Shown here in pieces: positions 1-11,221 of a stretch of 64,000 nt of DNA (position 1 is its first letter; the number at the start of each line of letters is the position of its first letter). Where the stretch lies: assembly GCA_958450365.1 (NCBI GenBank), contig CAUEEP010000724.1, positions 1,272,001 through 1,336,000 on the forward strand, written 5' to 3'. Below the pieces are notes generated by a model. That model searched no databases and was not told the origin of the DNA. It was given only the letters and a program-made list of their open reading frames with translations. The DNA is from Mesorhabditis belari. Taxonomy: Eukaryota > Nematoda > Chromadorea > Rhabditida > Rhabditidae. A program made the translations under genes and the position numbers.

Positions 1-530
1 GTTCTTAAGCGTTTTTTTGCAATTTTCTGCGCTTTTCAAAGAATTCAAGATGTCACAATAGCATGTTCAAGATGCCACAAAGAATTCAAGATGTCACAAT
101 GTCACAACTCTGCAATTCAAGATGTCACAATAGCCTAAGCTGCAAAAATAAATAGAAATTTTTAACTCGTTCGTTGTTGTTGTTGGTTTTTTGTTGTTGT
201 GTGTTGTAATTTCGCATCTATTCTGTTAATTTGTTGTTGTTGTTAATGTTAATTAATAGATTGTTTCATAGTTGGGTTTTCTTTTCAGAAAAAGACAGTA
301 AAAGACCTTTGAAAAATGCAGAAAACTACAGAAAACGCTTAAGAACATGTATTAAGCATGTTTATATTATTGTTCAATCTATACAAGACGTATTATTGTT
401 CAATCTATATAAGATTTAGATTGAATCTAAATCGGACGTCCGATATAGACTGTAATCTAAATCGGACGTCCGCGATAAGTTCAATCTAAATCGGACGGAA
501 ATCTAAATCGGACACAACATATATAATATT
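1..530. repeat. Short direct repeats, no gene
   Basis: No credible coding sequence is visible. Two small repeat clusters stand out: AATTCAAGATGTCACAAT occurs about three times between 45 and 140, and a motif around AAATCGGACGTCCG occurs about four times between 428 and 515. The rest is AT-rich with TTG-rich simple sequence. Confidence 0.6.
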
Positions 531-532
531 AT

Positions 533-1512
533 GCATAAGAAATGCGGATTACAACATTTTCATAAATTTCCAACGATAGAAAACTGATATCGATGAATGT
601 TATGAACTATTTGAATGTTACTATTTGAATGTTACTATTTGAATGTTACTATTTGAATGTTACTATTTGAATGTTACTATTTGAAAGTTGTAAATCTCCT
701 CTACAAAATAGGCTAAAGCGTGTTTCAATTGATCGAACCATTGAAGAAATTTCGAGGCCGAAATGCGAGTGACAAAAAAGGGCAAAAAAGGAATCGAGTC
801 ACTTTAGGGACAAGTTTAGTGTGGTCAAAATAGAGTTTAGCTTCCCAAAATTGAAGATTTAAAAAAGAAAGGATAACTATATATGAATTCATTAAAAAAG
901 TCTAACGGAAATGCATTTACAGAAATTTAGATAGAGCGTAATTCCAAAACCCTCAAAATTATCAAAAAACCGGCTTTTTTACAAAAAAGAAAAATTATTG
1001 AAAAAACAAAGTTTTCCCGATGAAATGATCCCAACTCTTAATTATTTTGAATGATATTTTTAAATGATATTTTTGGGGCGATCATTCCCCACTATATAGT
1101 CAAAACCAAACTCTTGTGAAAGTGGGGTTTTGACTAGACTAAACTAAAGTGACTCGATTCCTTTTTTGCCCTTTTTTCGTCACTCGCATTTCGGCCTCGA
1201 AATTTCTTCAATGGTTCGATCAATTAAAACACGTTTTAGCCTATTTTGTAGAGGAGATTTGCAACTTTCAAATAGTAACATTCAAATAGTAACATTCAAA
1301 TAGTAACATTCAAATAGTAACATTCAAATAGTAACATTCAAATAGTAACATTCAAATAGTAACATTCAAATAGTAACATTCAAATAGTAACATTCAAATA
1401 GTAACATTCAAATAGTAACATTCAAATAGTTCATAACATTCATCGATATCAATTTTCTATCGTTGGAAATTTATGAAAATGTTGAAATCCGCATTTTTTA
1501 TGCATTTACCTA
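533..1512. mobile_element. Foldback element with minisatellite in both arms
   Basis: The left arm (about 533-830) is the reverse complement of the right arm (about 1143-1512). The ends start near ATGCATAAGAAATGCGG and its complement. Both arms contain a 14-bp tandem unit, GTTACTATTTGAAT, about 6 copies at left (600-685) and about 12 at right (1266-1430). The centre (830-1143) is single copy and has no ORF. The structure fits a non-autonomous foldback transposon. A further arm end, without its partner, lies at 2936-2979. Confidence 0.75.
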
Positions 1513-1522
1513 ATATTATATA

Positions 1523-2789
1523 CAGGGTGGCTGATAATTACGTGCGCCAAAGAAAACGCCATAATTTAATTTTCTTTCAAAGAAAATGTAAAAATCTTTA
1601 TTTATATAATAGTTGTAACAAAAGCATTTAATAATCACAAGAAATTTTTGAAGTGACCTCCATCCGCTTTGATACAGGCTTCAATTTGCTTCTTTACAGA
1701 ATCGACGGTGCGGCGGAGATAATTTGCATCTAAGTCGTTCCAGATTTTGATCAATTCTCGACGTAAATCATTCAAATTGGTGATTTTTCTATTTCTCAAT
1801 TGTTCTTCCATAAAACCCCAAACCGAAAAGTCCAACGGATTGAGATCCGGGCTGTTTGCAGGCCATTGATCCTTCGCAAAAAAGAGCCAATTTTGGTTTC
1901 GAGAAAGGAATTGTTGTTTTGGCCCGTGGGCCGGCGCCCAATCTTGTTGAAGGGTCAAATTGGGATGGCCCTCTTCCATGGCACCACAGCTTCTCGAGAA
2001 TCTCTTTTTGATAGACTTTTGCGTTAATCTTCACATTTTTATCGATAAAAACCAACGGGGTCTTGCCCGAAGCACTGATGCCACCCCAAACCTTTTGGAA
2101 ACAGACCTTTTGTAGCGACTTTTCGTTTACGAGTGCTCTTGAGAGCTGGACTGAGAAGTTGACGGTGATTTTGTGAGTTTTTAGCCACTTCCAAGGTGAA
2201 AATCTTCTCATCTGACCAAAGAACACGTCAATGCGCCGCACCTTGAAAAAGCTCGCAATTTCTTGCATTTCTCCTTCCGGTTTTCCTTGGCTTGATCGGT
2301 GAGCACTTGCCCGTTTAACAGTCGATAACTTCGAAGTCCGAGCTCATTTTCACTATCGATTGAACCGAGAAACGCGAAATTTGAAGCTGTTTTGCCATCT
2401 TGTTCAAACTACGATCGTCTTTTCGCTCGACCTCCTCTTGATGATCCCACGCACTTCGGGTGTTAACGGTCCTCTTTGGTCCTCTTCCGGGCTTGGACTG
2501 AACATGCCCCTCATCTTTCCATTGCTTTACGATCTTCTGGACGGTCCTCAGAGCCACCCCAAGCCTCGATGCGATCGACGAGTTCTTCATGCCACTCGTC
2601 GCCAGCTGTGCGATTGCGTCCCGACTAGCGCACGTCTTTGTCATGACCTAGAAAACAACTTTTTTAACAAAAAATTATTAGACCACGATAAAAAGAATAT
2701 TAAAACACAAAAAGATGAGTAGTAATGCTTTATACATTGTTTAAAACTATGATGCTGATGCTGCGCGCACGTAATTGTCAGCCACCCTG
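1523..2789 (-). mobile_element. maT-like Tc1/mariner transposon, degenerate
   Basis: Terminal inverted repeats begin CAGGGTGGCTGA and end in its complement at 2789, flanked by TA on both sides, as expected for the IS630/Tc1/mariner superfamily. The element inserted beside the right end of the foldback element. It carries a broken transposase on the minus strand. Length is about 1.27 kb, normal for the family. Confidence 0.85.
1635..2644 (-). pseudogene. maT-like transposase, frameshifted
   Basis: The N-terminal reading frame (2644 down to 2315) has a helix-turn-helix region with PGRGPKRT. The middle part (2268 down to about 1985) contains VWGGISASGKTPLVF and lies in a different frame from the C-terminal part (1979-1635). 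That last part carries the second catalytic Asp in LQQDWAPAH and the third in [13 protein letters not shown]. About 36 residues separate the two, close to the DD37D spacing of the maT family. At least two frame changes separate the parts, so it cannot encode a working transposase as shown. The product would have cut and pasted the element at TA sites. Confidence 0.8.
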
Positions 2790-2935
2790 TATATACGATT
2801 GTACTGAGATTGGAAATAAGTTTCCTACTGTCTAAGGGGTCAACGAAAGAATTGGAGACTATCTTTGGATCTTTTTTTGTTTTAGAATTTAAATAGAAGA
2901 AGAAAGACTTGCTGTTTTTCGAAGAAACAGAAACA

Positions 2936-2979
2936 GAAAAATGTTGAAATCCGAATTTCTTATGCATTTACCTAATATA
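2936..2979. repeat. Detached end of the foldback element
   Basis: The sequence AAATGTTGAAATCCGAATTT and the following ATGCATTTACCTAATAT match the right terminus of the element at 533-1512, but no arm or partner follows. The stretch 2790-2935 between the maT element and this end has no recognisable feature. Confidence 0.55.
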
Positions 2980-3551
2980 TTAGGTTGATGCATAAGTGTT
3001 TTTGTTCCTTTTCGTGTGCCGTTTCAAGCCAACAAATGCACCAATTAAACTACGGTTGATTTCATTAGAAAAAGCAATTATTTTTCTGCAAAATAACATT
3101 AAAACGGGTTTAAAAATATTTAATGCCTGGATTTTCTTGAGAGTATGAAGTCGGGTAGTCAAAAAGGGCTAACTCGATGATGCGGTTTAGACACCTTAGC
3201 TAAAGATGCGGTTTAGACACCTTAGCTAAAGATGCGGTTTAGACACCTTAGCTAAAGAAAACCTATCTTCGTGTCAATAGATAAAAGATAGAGAAAAAAA
3301 ACGTTTGATATTTCGCCAAAATTTCAGAGAAATTCATTCAGCCAATTTTTCCGTAGAGTTTTTTATAGATTTTTACGAAAAAGGCGTTTTTCACTCTCGA
3401 ATTTGCTTGAAAGTGAACCGAAATTCATTTAAAAAGATGCAAATTCAACAAAAAAACACTTTTTATTTAGAGAAAAGCATAGGTTAATTGGTGAATTTGT
3501 TACTTTTTAACAGAAGTACGAAAAAAACGAAAAGACTTATGCGTCAACCTA
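2980..3551. mobile_element. MITE family A, copy 1
   Basis: The ends read TTAGGTTGATGCATAAGT and ACTTATGCGTCAACCTA, next to TA. The interior matches the element at 11694-12561, including ACAAATGCACCAATT and GAAGTCGGGTAGTCAAAAAG. No transposase is present, so this is a non-autonomous mariner-type MITE. Inside, a 26-bp unit (GATGCGGTTTAGACACC plus CTTAGCTAAA) is repeated three times at about 3178-3256; the other copy has it once, in diverged form. Confidence 0.8.
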
Positions 3552-3732
3552 TTATCTCCTTTTTCTCTGATTTTTTTCATTTCAATTCATTCATTTCATT
3601 TCAATATCAAAAAAGAGATCGAAAGATACAAAAAGAAAATAAATTTGATAAAATTAGAGACAAGATTACGGTAGTTTTTCGATTTTTCGAAAATTCGTAA
3701 GTTTTAGGAAAGCATAATTTTCCAACCTTTAG

Positions 3733-6700
3733 GCTTCGTGGATGTCAAAGAGAAATCGTTACGCGATCGCTTCCCGAATCGGTTTTGTTTCGATTTGTTG
3801 GTGTCCGGAGAGGGAAATGCAGAAAGGAATCACGAAAGAGATGGCAAAAGAGCTCACACAGAAGCTGACGCAAGAAGCACCATTGAAAGGAATCATTTTT
3901 GATAAGGTAATCATTTCAATAGCCTATCATTCAAGCCTATCGTTCAAGCCTATCATTCAAGCCTATCATTCAAGCCTATCATTCAAGCCTATCGCATTCT
4001 ATAAATTTAGATCGAACTCAGCTCCGATCCGGTCAATCTGCGAAATGTTTTCGGGAAATCCGACCAGCCCGGTGATGCCATTTTTCATAGGGCAAAACAG
4101 TGGCAAGATCGCGCGAACACAGTAAAAACTGGAGAAAAGATGGAGCGACGCTTGGCAATGATCATTTACATTGACAGCAACGAGGTGGACTCGCATCGGA
4201 CGCTGAAATTGGCGGAAACACGTTTTCAAGTGATCACACAACACATCAACACAAGGGTTTGCTTTTAGAAAACTCCGAATTAGGCATCTTTTTAAACTTT
4301 TAGGCTCGGTAATGCTAATCGATTTTGTTCCGAAATTTTAAAGTTGTTTTCCTCAAAAACTAGCGATCCTTATCAAAATCCGAAAGCACCATCGTACTCG
4401 CCGTATTTCATCGTACTTACTCCCAAGAAACGCACACTTTAGTCCCGACAAGAAAACAGTTTTTATAGAGCATGACTTTGACTTTGACTTTGAATCTGTT
4501 TCGTTGTCGGAACCGAAATGTGTTCCTTGCGAGTGCGAGTCCAAGAGCAAACGGTCGAGTTTGCAAAGGTCAAGAACGATTTTCACTAATATTAGGTTGA
4601 AGAAAAAGTGCTGCGTCTGAAAAGTCTGCTCTGCTGAAAGTCTGCTGAAAGTCTGCTGAAAGCTGTTGAAAGTCTGCCGAAAAGTCTGCTGAAAGTCTGC
4701 TGAAAGTCTGATGAACAGTCTGCTGAAAGTCTGCTGAAAGTCTGCTGAAAGCTGCTGAAAGTCTGCCGAAAAGTCTGCTGAAAGCCTGATGAATAGTCTG
4801 CTGAAAGTCTGCTGAAAGTCTGCTGAAAAGTTTGCTGAAATTCTGCTGAAAGCCTGCTGAAAGTCTCCCGAAAAGTCTGCTGAAAGTCTGCTCTCTGAAA
4901 GCTGCTGAAAGTCTGCTGAAAGTCTGATGAACAGTCTGCTGAAAGTCTGCTCTCTGAAAGCTGCTGAAAGTCTGCTGAAAGTCTGCCGAAAAGTCTGCTG
5001 AAAGCCTGATGAACAGTCTGCTGAAAGTCTGCTGAAAGCCTGCCGAAAAGTCTGCTGAAAGGTCTGCTGAAAGTCTGCCGAAAAGTCGAAAAGTCTGACT
5101 CAGCTGCGAAAAATTCAATTTTTTAGGGCATTTTATGTTGGTTTTTCGCGCTTAGAATCAATCTTTATCTTTGTATTCCAAATGAGTTTGTAAGAAAAAG
5201 AGAGAAGATATTCAGCTCTAAATTTGTATCCGGGGGATTTTCGGGATCGGGGAATCGATTAGAGATCTTCTTTTCATTGAGGCCGGATTTTTATCCGATA
5301 TTTTGGGACCTCCGGTTACTCTATTGGTCTGCATCAGAATCGTTTTTTAGAATCAAAATCGCTAAGCTGGTTTTCAATCAGTTTCAGAAGTAACAAATTC
5401 ATATGACTGCTGGCAGATCTGTTTTCTGCTTATCACCATCACGTATCAAGTAGTTCCCCATAAAAAGCAATTCAATTTCAGACGATCAAAACCGCGACGA
5501 GTTCCACAATCGAGAACCTCTTGGCAAAGCTGAACATGAAGACGGGAGGGTTGAATCACCACGTGAATCCACAGATTGCCGCGTTTGTTTTAAAGGCTTA
5601 CTGTGAGAATTGATGATCAAAGTTCTTCCAAACGGTTTTCCGGGAAGAAACCAGGGCTTGGGCCAATTCTTGGACCAGTTCTTGGACCAGTTCTGGCCCG
5701 GTTCAACCAGTTTTAGGTCCATCAAGCCTTACCAGGGAACCCCATGAGGTTAAATTTCAGGTTCAGGTTAAATTTCGATCTGATTCCGAGGTGCAAACAC
5801 CTCCTGGTCAATGGCATCAGCATCAAACTGCTTTCAAATTCTACATAAGACATTTTCGAGATAAAAGCCTTCAGAGATCGCTCCTGAAATCTAATTTCTA
5901 GGAGTTTCCTGGTTCAAAAAGCAGACCCGGAGGTCAGGCCCAGGTCAGGCCCAGGCCAGGCCCAGAACAGGCCCAGACCAGGTCCAGAACAGGCCCAGAT
6001 CAGGCCCAGATCAGGCCCAGATCAGGCTCACATCAGGCCCAGATCAGGCCCAGGAGTTTGGCCTGGCCGGTACTCTGGGCTGAGCCTTGACTAGTCCTTA
6101 CTACCAGACCAGCCCTTGACCTTACTCATAGGCCAGGTCATGCTTTCAGCTACTTTGTAGATAAAGCAGACAAGATTAGTTTACGGTAGCTATGCGCTGA
6201 CATGTCTGCAATATAGTACCTTCTTTTAAACCTTCTATAGTACAGAATTCGTTCATCTAATAAATGTAGTAGATCTAATCAAACGCAGCACGAGGTATCT
6301 CAAAATGTTTTCCAAAATGACTTTAGAAAGCTTCTCTGGGAGGCTCGGACATTGATTATTGGTATGGATGTAGCACATCCAACTGGTGGAATCACCGTAC
6401 AAGACAGAGCACTCGGCAACTTCAATAGAGAACCGTCTGTTGTTGGGGTAAAAAAAAGATTCTTTTTAGAAAATTGAGCTTTAAAAGCGTGGCTACCGTA
6501 TTCCGAATGGCTACCGTGTTCCATAAATCTTAGAATTCACAGTAGCCCAATTTTACAATAGCATCTAGACTCCATCTTTCAGTTCTCAGCCAATTGCACG
6601 GCGAATCGTGAGGCGTTTATCGGCGATTTTTGCTTTCATGTGCCAAAACGGGAAAAGGTGATTTTTAGAAAACTGAAAGACTAGGGTAGCTGCAAAAAGA

Positions 6701-9591
6701 GCTGCGCTAGCTTTCTAGCTGCACTTAGAAAGTGAACTATAACTGCTTTGTTCCTAAGCTAAAGCTCTAGATCGATGACCTGATTCTAAACGAGCGTTTG
6801 AAATGGATTCTTACAATGTGGCAAGCGAAAAGGAGCGAACAATTGCCGGAAACGATTTTTATTTTACGAGATGGTGTCAGCGATGGACAATATGATATGG
6901 TTAGCTAAGAATCGGCAAAATTTTGAAATCTCTTTTTCTAGGTGGTTCGTGATGAAGTCGGAGCTCTGCGAGAGGCATGTGATGAGTATCTTCACGGGTA
7001 TAACCCGAAATTCGTCGTTATCATATGCACGAAACGGCATAATAAGAGGTACACTGGACTTCTTCAAGATTCAAACAGAAAACGCTGACTGTTTTCGTGT
7101 TTTCCACTGGGAAGGTCCATGTTTTCCATCCAATCTAAGCCCCGCTCCTTTTTGCCAATGACTGCGCACAGACGGACGGACAGACGTCGCTTCTGCTTTA
7201 TAACAATAGATTGTAAATGCCCATTCTTGGTCTCACTAAATTAGGCAGTGTTGTGCTTAAACTAGGATCAAGTGCAGGTTCAGATCCGGGTCAAAGTCAT
7301 GGCCTAGATTCAGGCGCAAGTCCAGATCCGGGTCAAAGCCATGGTCTAGATTCAGGCGCAAGTCCAGATCCGGGTCAAAGCCATGGCCTAGATTCAGGCG
7401 CAAGTCCAGATCCGGGTCAAAGCCATGGTCTAGGTTCAGGCACAAGTCCAGATCCGGGTCAAAGCCATGGCCTAGATTCAGGGGCAAGTCCAGATCCAGA
7501 ACCAAAGATAAGACCAGAACCAGAGTTCGACCAGAGTCAGAACATGTTCAGAGACCTGGTCCAGAATCAAGTCTAGTTTCAGGCCCAGGTCCAGGCCAGG
7601 GTCACGGTCTAGGTCAGGATCAGAACCAGCTTCGGATCCAGGTCCAAGTCAAGGGCAAGGTCTAGGTTCAAGGCCAAGGTCAAGGTCAAGGTCAAGGCCA
7701 AGGTTCAGAACCAGAGCCAGGCCTAGGTCGGGTAATAGCCTGGCCAAGAGTCAGGACTAGGTTCAGGTTCAGGCCAAGACCACGGTCGGATCAAGTTCTG
7801 GGTCGAGGTCCAGGTCAAGCTCTAGATCAGATACAGGACCAGAGCCAGGTTCAAATCAAAGCCATAACCAAGTGCCAGGTATGGCCTTGTTTAACTGATC
7901 TTGGCCCGTTTGGTATACCTCTATTTCCAGATTCGCCAAAATCGAGAAATCGGCTCAGAATTGGGCAATCAGCAATCCGGACGCGTTAACAGTTGTCGAT
8001 CGGAATGTCGTGCGAACGGATTTGACCGAGATTTTCATACAAAGCCACCATCCACCACTGGTACAGCACTTGCTTGAAAATTCGAAATGCAATTTGCAAA
8101 GCAACCCAAGCAAAATCCATTCAGGGAACAGCGAAACCGACCGAGTACGAGGTTTTGTTATCGGATTTGTCACCGAAAGAGTTCACGCAGAATGTTATCC
8201 AAGATTTCATTCTTGCACTCTGTTTTGGACATCAAGTGAGTTTTGTGGAAAGATTTTAAAATCGAATTGAGCTCTTTAGATAAGCGGCCGATCGATCTCG
8301 ATCCCAGAACCCGTTTTCCAGGCGGATGAATGGGCGAAACGGGGAGCCGATTTGTGGAAAGCGTATCAGTGAGTGTTTTTTATGAATCCCAAACACAGAA
8401 TACCAGAAAAGTACAAGACTGTTAGTACAAGACTGTTAGTACAAGACTGTTAGTACAAGACTGTTAGTACAAGACTGTTAGTACAAGACTGTTAGTACAA
8501 GACTGTTAGTACAAGACTGTTAGTACAAGACTGTTAGTACAAGACTGTTAGTACAAGACTGTTAGTACAAGACTGTTAGTACAAGACTGTTAGTACAAGA
8601 CTGTTAGTACAAGACTTTCAACTACAATACTTTTAAGTACAAGACTTTTAAGTACAGTGCCAGATATGCATTCAATTCTTATAGATCTGATACTAATAGC
8701 CAGTCTAGTACAATACAATAATTGTCTAGTACAATAATTGTACAATGGTCTAGTACAATAATTGTACAATGGCCTAGTACAATAATTGTACAATGATCTA
8801 GTACAATAACTGTACAATAGTCTAGTACAATAGTCGCTTTGGTCGCACAGCTACAGGGCACAGCTACAGGGCACAGCTACAGGGCACAGCTACAGGGCAC
8901 AGCTACAGGGCACAGCTACAGGGCACAGCTACAGGGCACAGCTACAGGGCACACTTTTTTTGGGGCTTCCCTTTTGGGGCTTTTTTATCAGACTCAAAAG
9001 CCAGCCTAGATAAGGCTAGGGCTGTGTCGGAGTTTTGGTTTGGACTGTGGAGTATCTGACCCTGACTTGATACTGGCTCTCGTCTGGACTGATCCCAGGC
9101 TTATGATTCTAGCCTTTGGGCAGGCTTAAGCTCTAATTTGGGTAAATCTAGACCTAAAACTCTGCTGCATTTTCGATCTAGTACTTCAATTATTGTACTA
9201 GACTTTGTATAATTATTGTACTAGACTATTGTACAGTTATTGAACTAGACTATTGTACAGTCATTGTACTAGACCATTGTACAATTATTGTACTAGACAA
9301 TTATTGTATTATACTAGACTGGCTATTGTCCGCATTATATTGAACATCCTGTATACTTAATTACAATTGACTTTCTATTAGAACCACAATCTTTTTGATG
9401 AATCATTTGATGAATTTTTGATGAACAAGTGGATTCAATTTTTCAGAAACCATCCTTTCCCTATTCCCTACAAGCAGTCAGCCGATCCAGCCAAAGCAAA
9501 TGAAAAATACAAAGAAATCGACTGGAGTGTGATGACGACGAGGCTCTCGTATTTGGGAAAAGAATTGGATGGGCTGAGAGTGAATGCATAA
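3733..9591 (+). CDS. Argonaute (worm-type), MID and PIWI half
   Basis: Small-RNA effector protein of RNA interference. Exons: 3733-3906, 4011-4256, 5482-5582, 6270-6447, 6583-6657, 6771-6899, 6942-7048, 7931-8060, 8125-8235, 8280-8368, 9447-9591; phases agree throughout and give 494 codons plus stop. PIWI motifs in order: FQVITQ, STIENLLAKLNMKTGGLN, LIIGMDVAHP, LRDGVSDGQY, KRHNKRF, QSHHPPLGTAKPTEY and SISIPEPVFQADEWAKRG. Of the DEDX catalytic tetrad, D (DVAHP) and D (RDGVS) are clear, E is likely in REKIDDL, and the fourth place (His807 in human AGO2) holds Asp. Several motifs resemble worm WAGO proteins. The N-terminal and PAZ regions are absent: exon 1 follows a TTTAG acceptor, has no start, and mobile elements lie upstream. 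The gene is either 5'-truncated or continues beyond the window. Introns are repeat-laden. The family is certain; the first exon boundary is less so. Confidence 0.9.
3919..4000. repeat. 14-bp tandem repeat in Argonaute intron 1
   Basis: About six imperfect units of CATTCAAGCCTAT fill most of this short intron. Confidence 0.7.
4612..5100. repeat. 11-bp minisatellite in Argonaute intron 2
   Basis: Units of TCTGCTGAAAG with variants (GTCTGCCGAAA, CTGATGAACAG) repeat for nearly 500 bp. The long open frame on the minus strand here is only the translated repeat. Confidence 0.85.
5930..6060. repeat. Degenerate CAGGCCCAGATCAGG array in Argonaute intron 3
   Basis: Short units built on AGGCCCAGATC recur about ten times. 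The array is intronic and has no coding meaning. Confidence 0.7.
7262..7500. repeat. 42-bp minisatellite in Argonaute intron 7
   Basis: About five and a half copies of a 42-bp unit starting GATCCGGGTCAAAGCC. Because 42 is divisible by three, both strands show open frames, which I do not regard as genes. From 7570 to 7880 a looser GGTCAAGG/CCAGGTC-rich sequence follows. Confidence 0.85.
8412..8625. repeat. 14-bp minisatellite in Argonaute intron 10
   Basis: About fourteen near-perfect copies of GTTAGTACAAGACT, the cleanest array in this gene. It is followed by decayed units ending near 8650. Confidence 0.9.
8690..9335. repeat. Long hairpin in Argonaute intron 10
   Basis: Left arm about 8690-8832 (AGCCAGTCTAGTACAATA, then CTAGTACAATAATTGTACAA units) is mirrored by the right arm about 9175-9335 (ATTGTACTAGAC units ending TATACTAGACTGGCTATTG). 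The loop holds a 13-bp array and degenerate GGCTTAGG-like sequence. Transcribed as part of the pre-mRNA, it would fold into an imperfect stem of roughly 140 bp. Confidence 0.75.
8846..8952. repeat. 13-bp tandem array in hairpin loop
   Basis: Eight nearly perfect copies of GCACAGCTACAGG lie in the loop of the intron 10 hairpin. Confidence 0.85.
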
Positions 9592-9691
9592 TCGAATCAG
9601 AAATCGAATCAATACTGTACTTATCAAAAAAAAAACGACTCTTATAAAAACGACGTAAAGTTTACGAGGTTTCTAAGATCTTTCTTTCCTT

Positions 9692-9697
9692 AATAAA
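9692..9697 (+). terminator. Candidate poly(A) signal of the Argonaute gene
   Basis: AATAAA lies about 100 bases after the TAA stop at 9589-9591. It is the first canonical hexamer downstream. Confidence 0.5.
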
Positions 9698-10594
9698 GAA
9701 ATTAATTAATGAAGAAATTCAAAGTATTTGTAAACGAATTTGATCTTATTGCCATGTCAAATCTGCCCTATATTTAATCTTTTCGTACCTGTGTTTCCTA
9801 ACTGTACTATTTTTTGGTTTTCTGTACTATTTTTTGGTTTTCTTTCTTTTTTGTGAAAGTATTGTAGCAATATGCGGTTGTGATTATCTGATTCGCTTCA
9901 AATATAATAAAAAAAAACAATGCGCGCGTTTAACGAATTGTTTAAATGTTTAAATGTTTAAATGTTTAAAAATACACGTCTAATGGTTGAACTAGACAGG
10001 ATTTCCCAGAATTTTTTTGTTTTCTTGATCTCTATACACGAGAATTTTTCATCACCTTCAGATTTTTGCAATAAAATTACAACTTTCTATTGGACATTGT
10101 GGTGGATAATAAATACTATTACAATAAATAAGAATTTGAATCATACACTTTATTGATCACTTTAAATCATTCAAATCAGAGATCAGCGTTTCCTTCTGCT
10201 CGAGATCAGCGTTTACTCCTGCTCGGGATCAGCCTCTACTTCTGCTTCAGCGAAATGGGACACTTCTTTACTAAAAAAACGAATTGAAAATCTCTTATGT
10301 GCTAGTGATTTGAAAATTTGAAAATTTGACAAAATTTGAATTGGGAATCTTGGATTATATATTTTATGCATTGTTTTAAGGGTAGGGATGGACAAAACCC
10401 AAAGGCAAGGCTTTGCTAAGGCCTGGCCTGGCCTTGGCCTTAGCTTGACCCAGTTAAGATTCATTCCTGGGCCAGTCGGGGTCAAGCCAAAGTGTCCTTT
10501 CAGGTCAGGTTCTGGCCCAGTTTGACCTGGCTTACAGGCTAGTGAATCCGGTTCGTCCATCTCTATTTCTATCACCATTTTTTAAAACTTTATT
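9698..10594. other. Intergenic region, no supported gene
   Basis: AT-rich sequence with a doubled TGTACTATTTTTTGGTTTTC at about 9803-9842 and four ATGTTTAA units near 9942-9970. From 10190 two copies of CTGCTCGAGATCAGCGTTT-like sequence occur, and around 10400-10560 GGCCTGGCC/GACCTGG words recur. The minus-strand open frame at 10213-10578 is low complexity and I do not call it. Confidence 0.5.
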
Positions 10595-10609
10595 GTTGAG
10601 GAGTTGTTG

Positions 10610-10862
10610 AAGTTGTTGTTGTTGTTGAAGAGTTGTTGAAGAAGCTGTTGAAGATGTTGTTAAAGAAGCTGTTGAAGGAGTTGTTGAAGAAGTTGATGAA
10701 GTTGTTGAAGAGTTGTTGAAGAAGCTGTTGAAGATGTTGTTAAAGAAGCTGTTGAAGGAGTTGTTGAAGAAGTTGATGAAGTTGTTGAAGAGTTGTTGAA
10801 GAAGCTGTTGAAGATGTTGTTAAAGAAGCTGTTGAAGGAGTTGTTGAAGAAGTTGAGGTTGT
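10610..10862. repeat. 81-bp higher-order repeat of GTTGAAGAA units
   Basis: A block of about 81 bp made of GTTGTTGAAGAGTTG-like subunits is repeated three times with almost no divergence, followed by a partial copy. The long unit grew from a 9-15 bp subunit, so two levels of tandem duplication are visible. Confidence 0.85.
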
Positions 10863-10956
10863 TGAAACTTGTTGAAGAGTTGCAAAAAATGAAGAAAAAT
10901 CATTTAGTTTTGATACCAGAACTTAATAAACCGAAATTTTAAAATTCAGTACCAGC

Positions 10957-11148
10957 CTAGATGGATCCTTGTATTTGCCTTTCAAACGGAAACACCAAAA
11001 ATCCGAGATCATTCTTAGGTGAACATTTCAAGCAACACACACCTTCGATATCTTTATTTGTTTTGTGGCGAAATTTTGTTAGTTTGATGCCCTTCTCTAC
11101 TAGAGCGTTCCTCGCGAATAAACAATTAACCAAATAAATTTGCATCAT
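10957..11148 (-). CDS. Short uncharacterised ORF
   Basis: An open frame of 63 codons, beginning MMQIYLVNCLFARN, with three Cys (VCCLKCSP) and ending in FERQIQGSI. Composition is complex rather than repetitive, so it could be one exon of a gene or a transposon fragment. No family is recognised. A stretch just upstream (11150-11215) is AT-rich. Low confidence as a gene. Confidence 0.2.
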   Translation of the reverse strand: MMQIYLVNCLFARNALVEKGIKLTKFRHKTNKDIEGVCCLKCSPKNDLGFLVFPFERQIQGSI

Positions 11149-11221
11149 TGTTTTTTTAATGGTCGGTTAATGACGGTTAAACTCGGTTATTTTTGTTTTC
11201 TTTCGACAGCTAGCTGACCGT

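Noticed and set aside
4570..5118. 182-codon open frame on the minus strand
   Set aside because: It is the translated 11-bp minisatellite of an Argonaute intron; all units lack stops.
7217..7576. 119-codon open frame with SDPGQSHGLDSGA repeats
   Set aside because: A 42-bp intronic minisatellite, divisible by three, open on both strands.
10213..10578. 121-codon minus-strand open frame
   Set aside because: Built largely on CCTGGCC/GACCTGG words, no recognised domain and no splice context.
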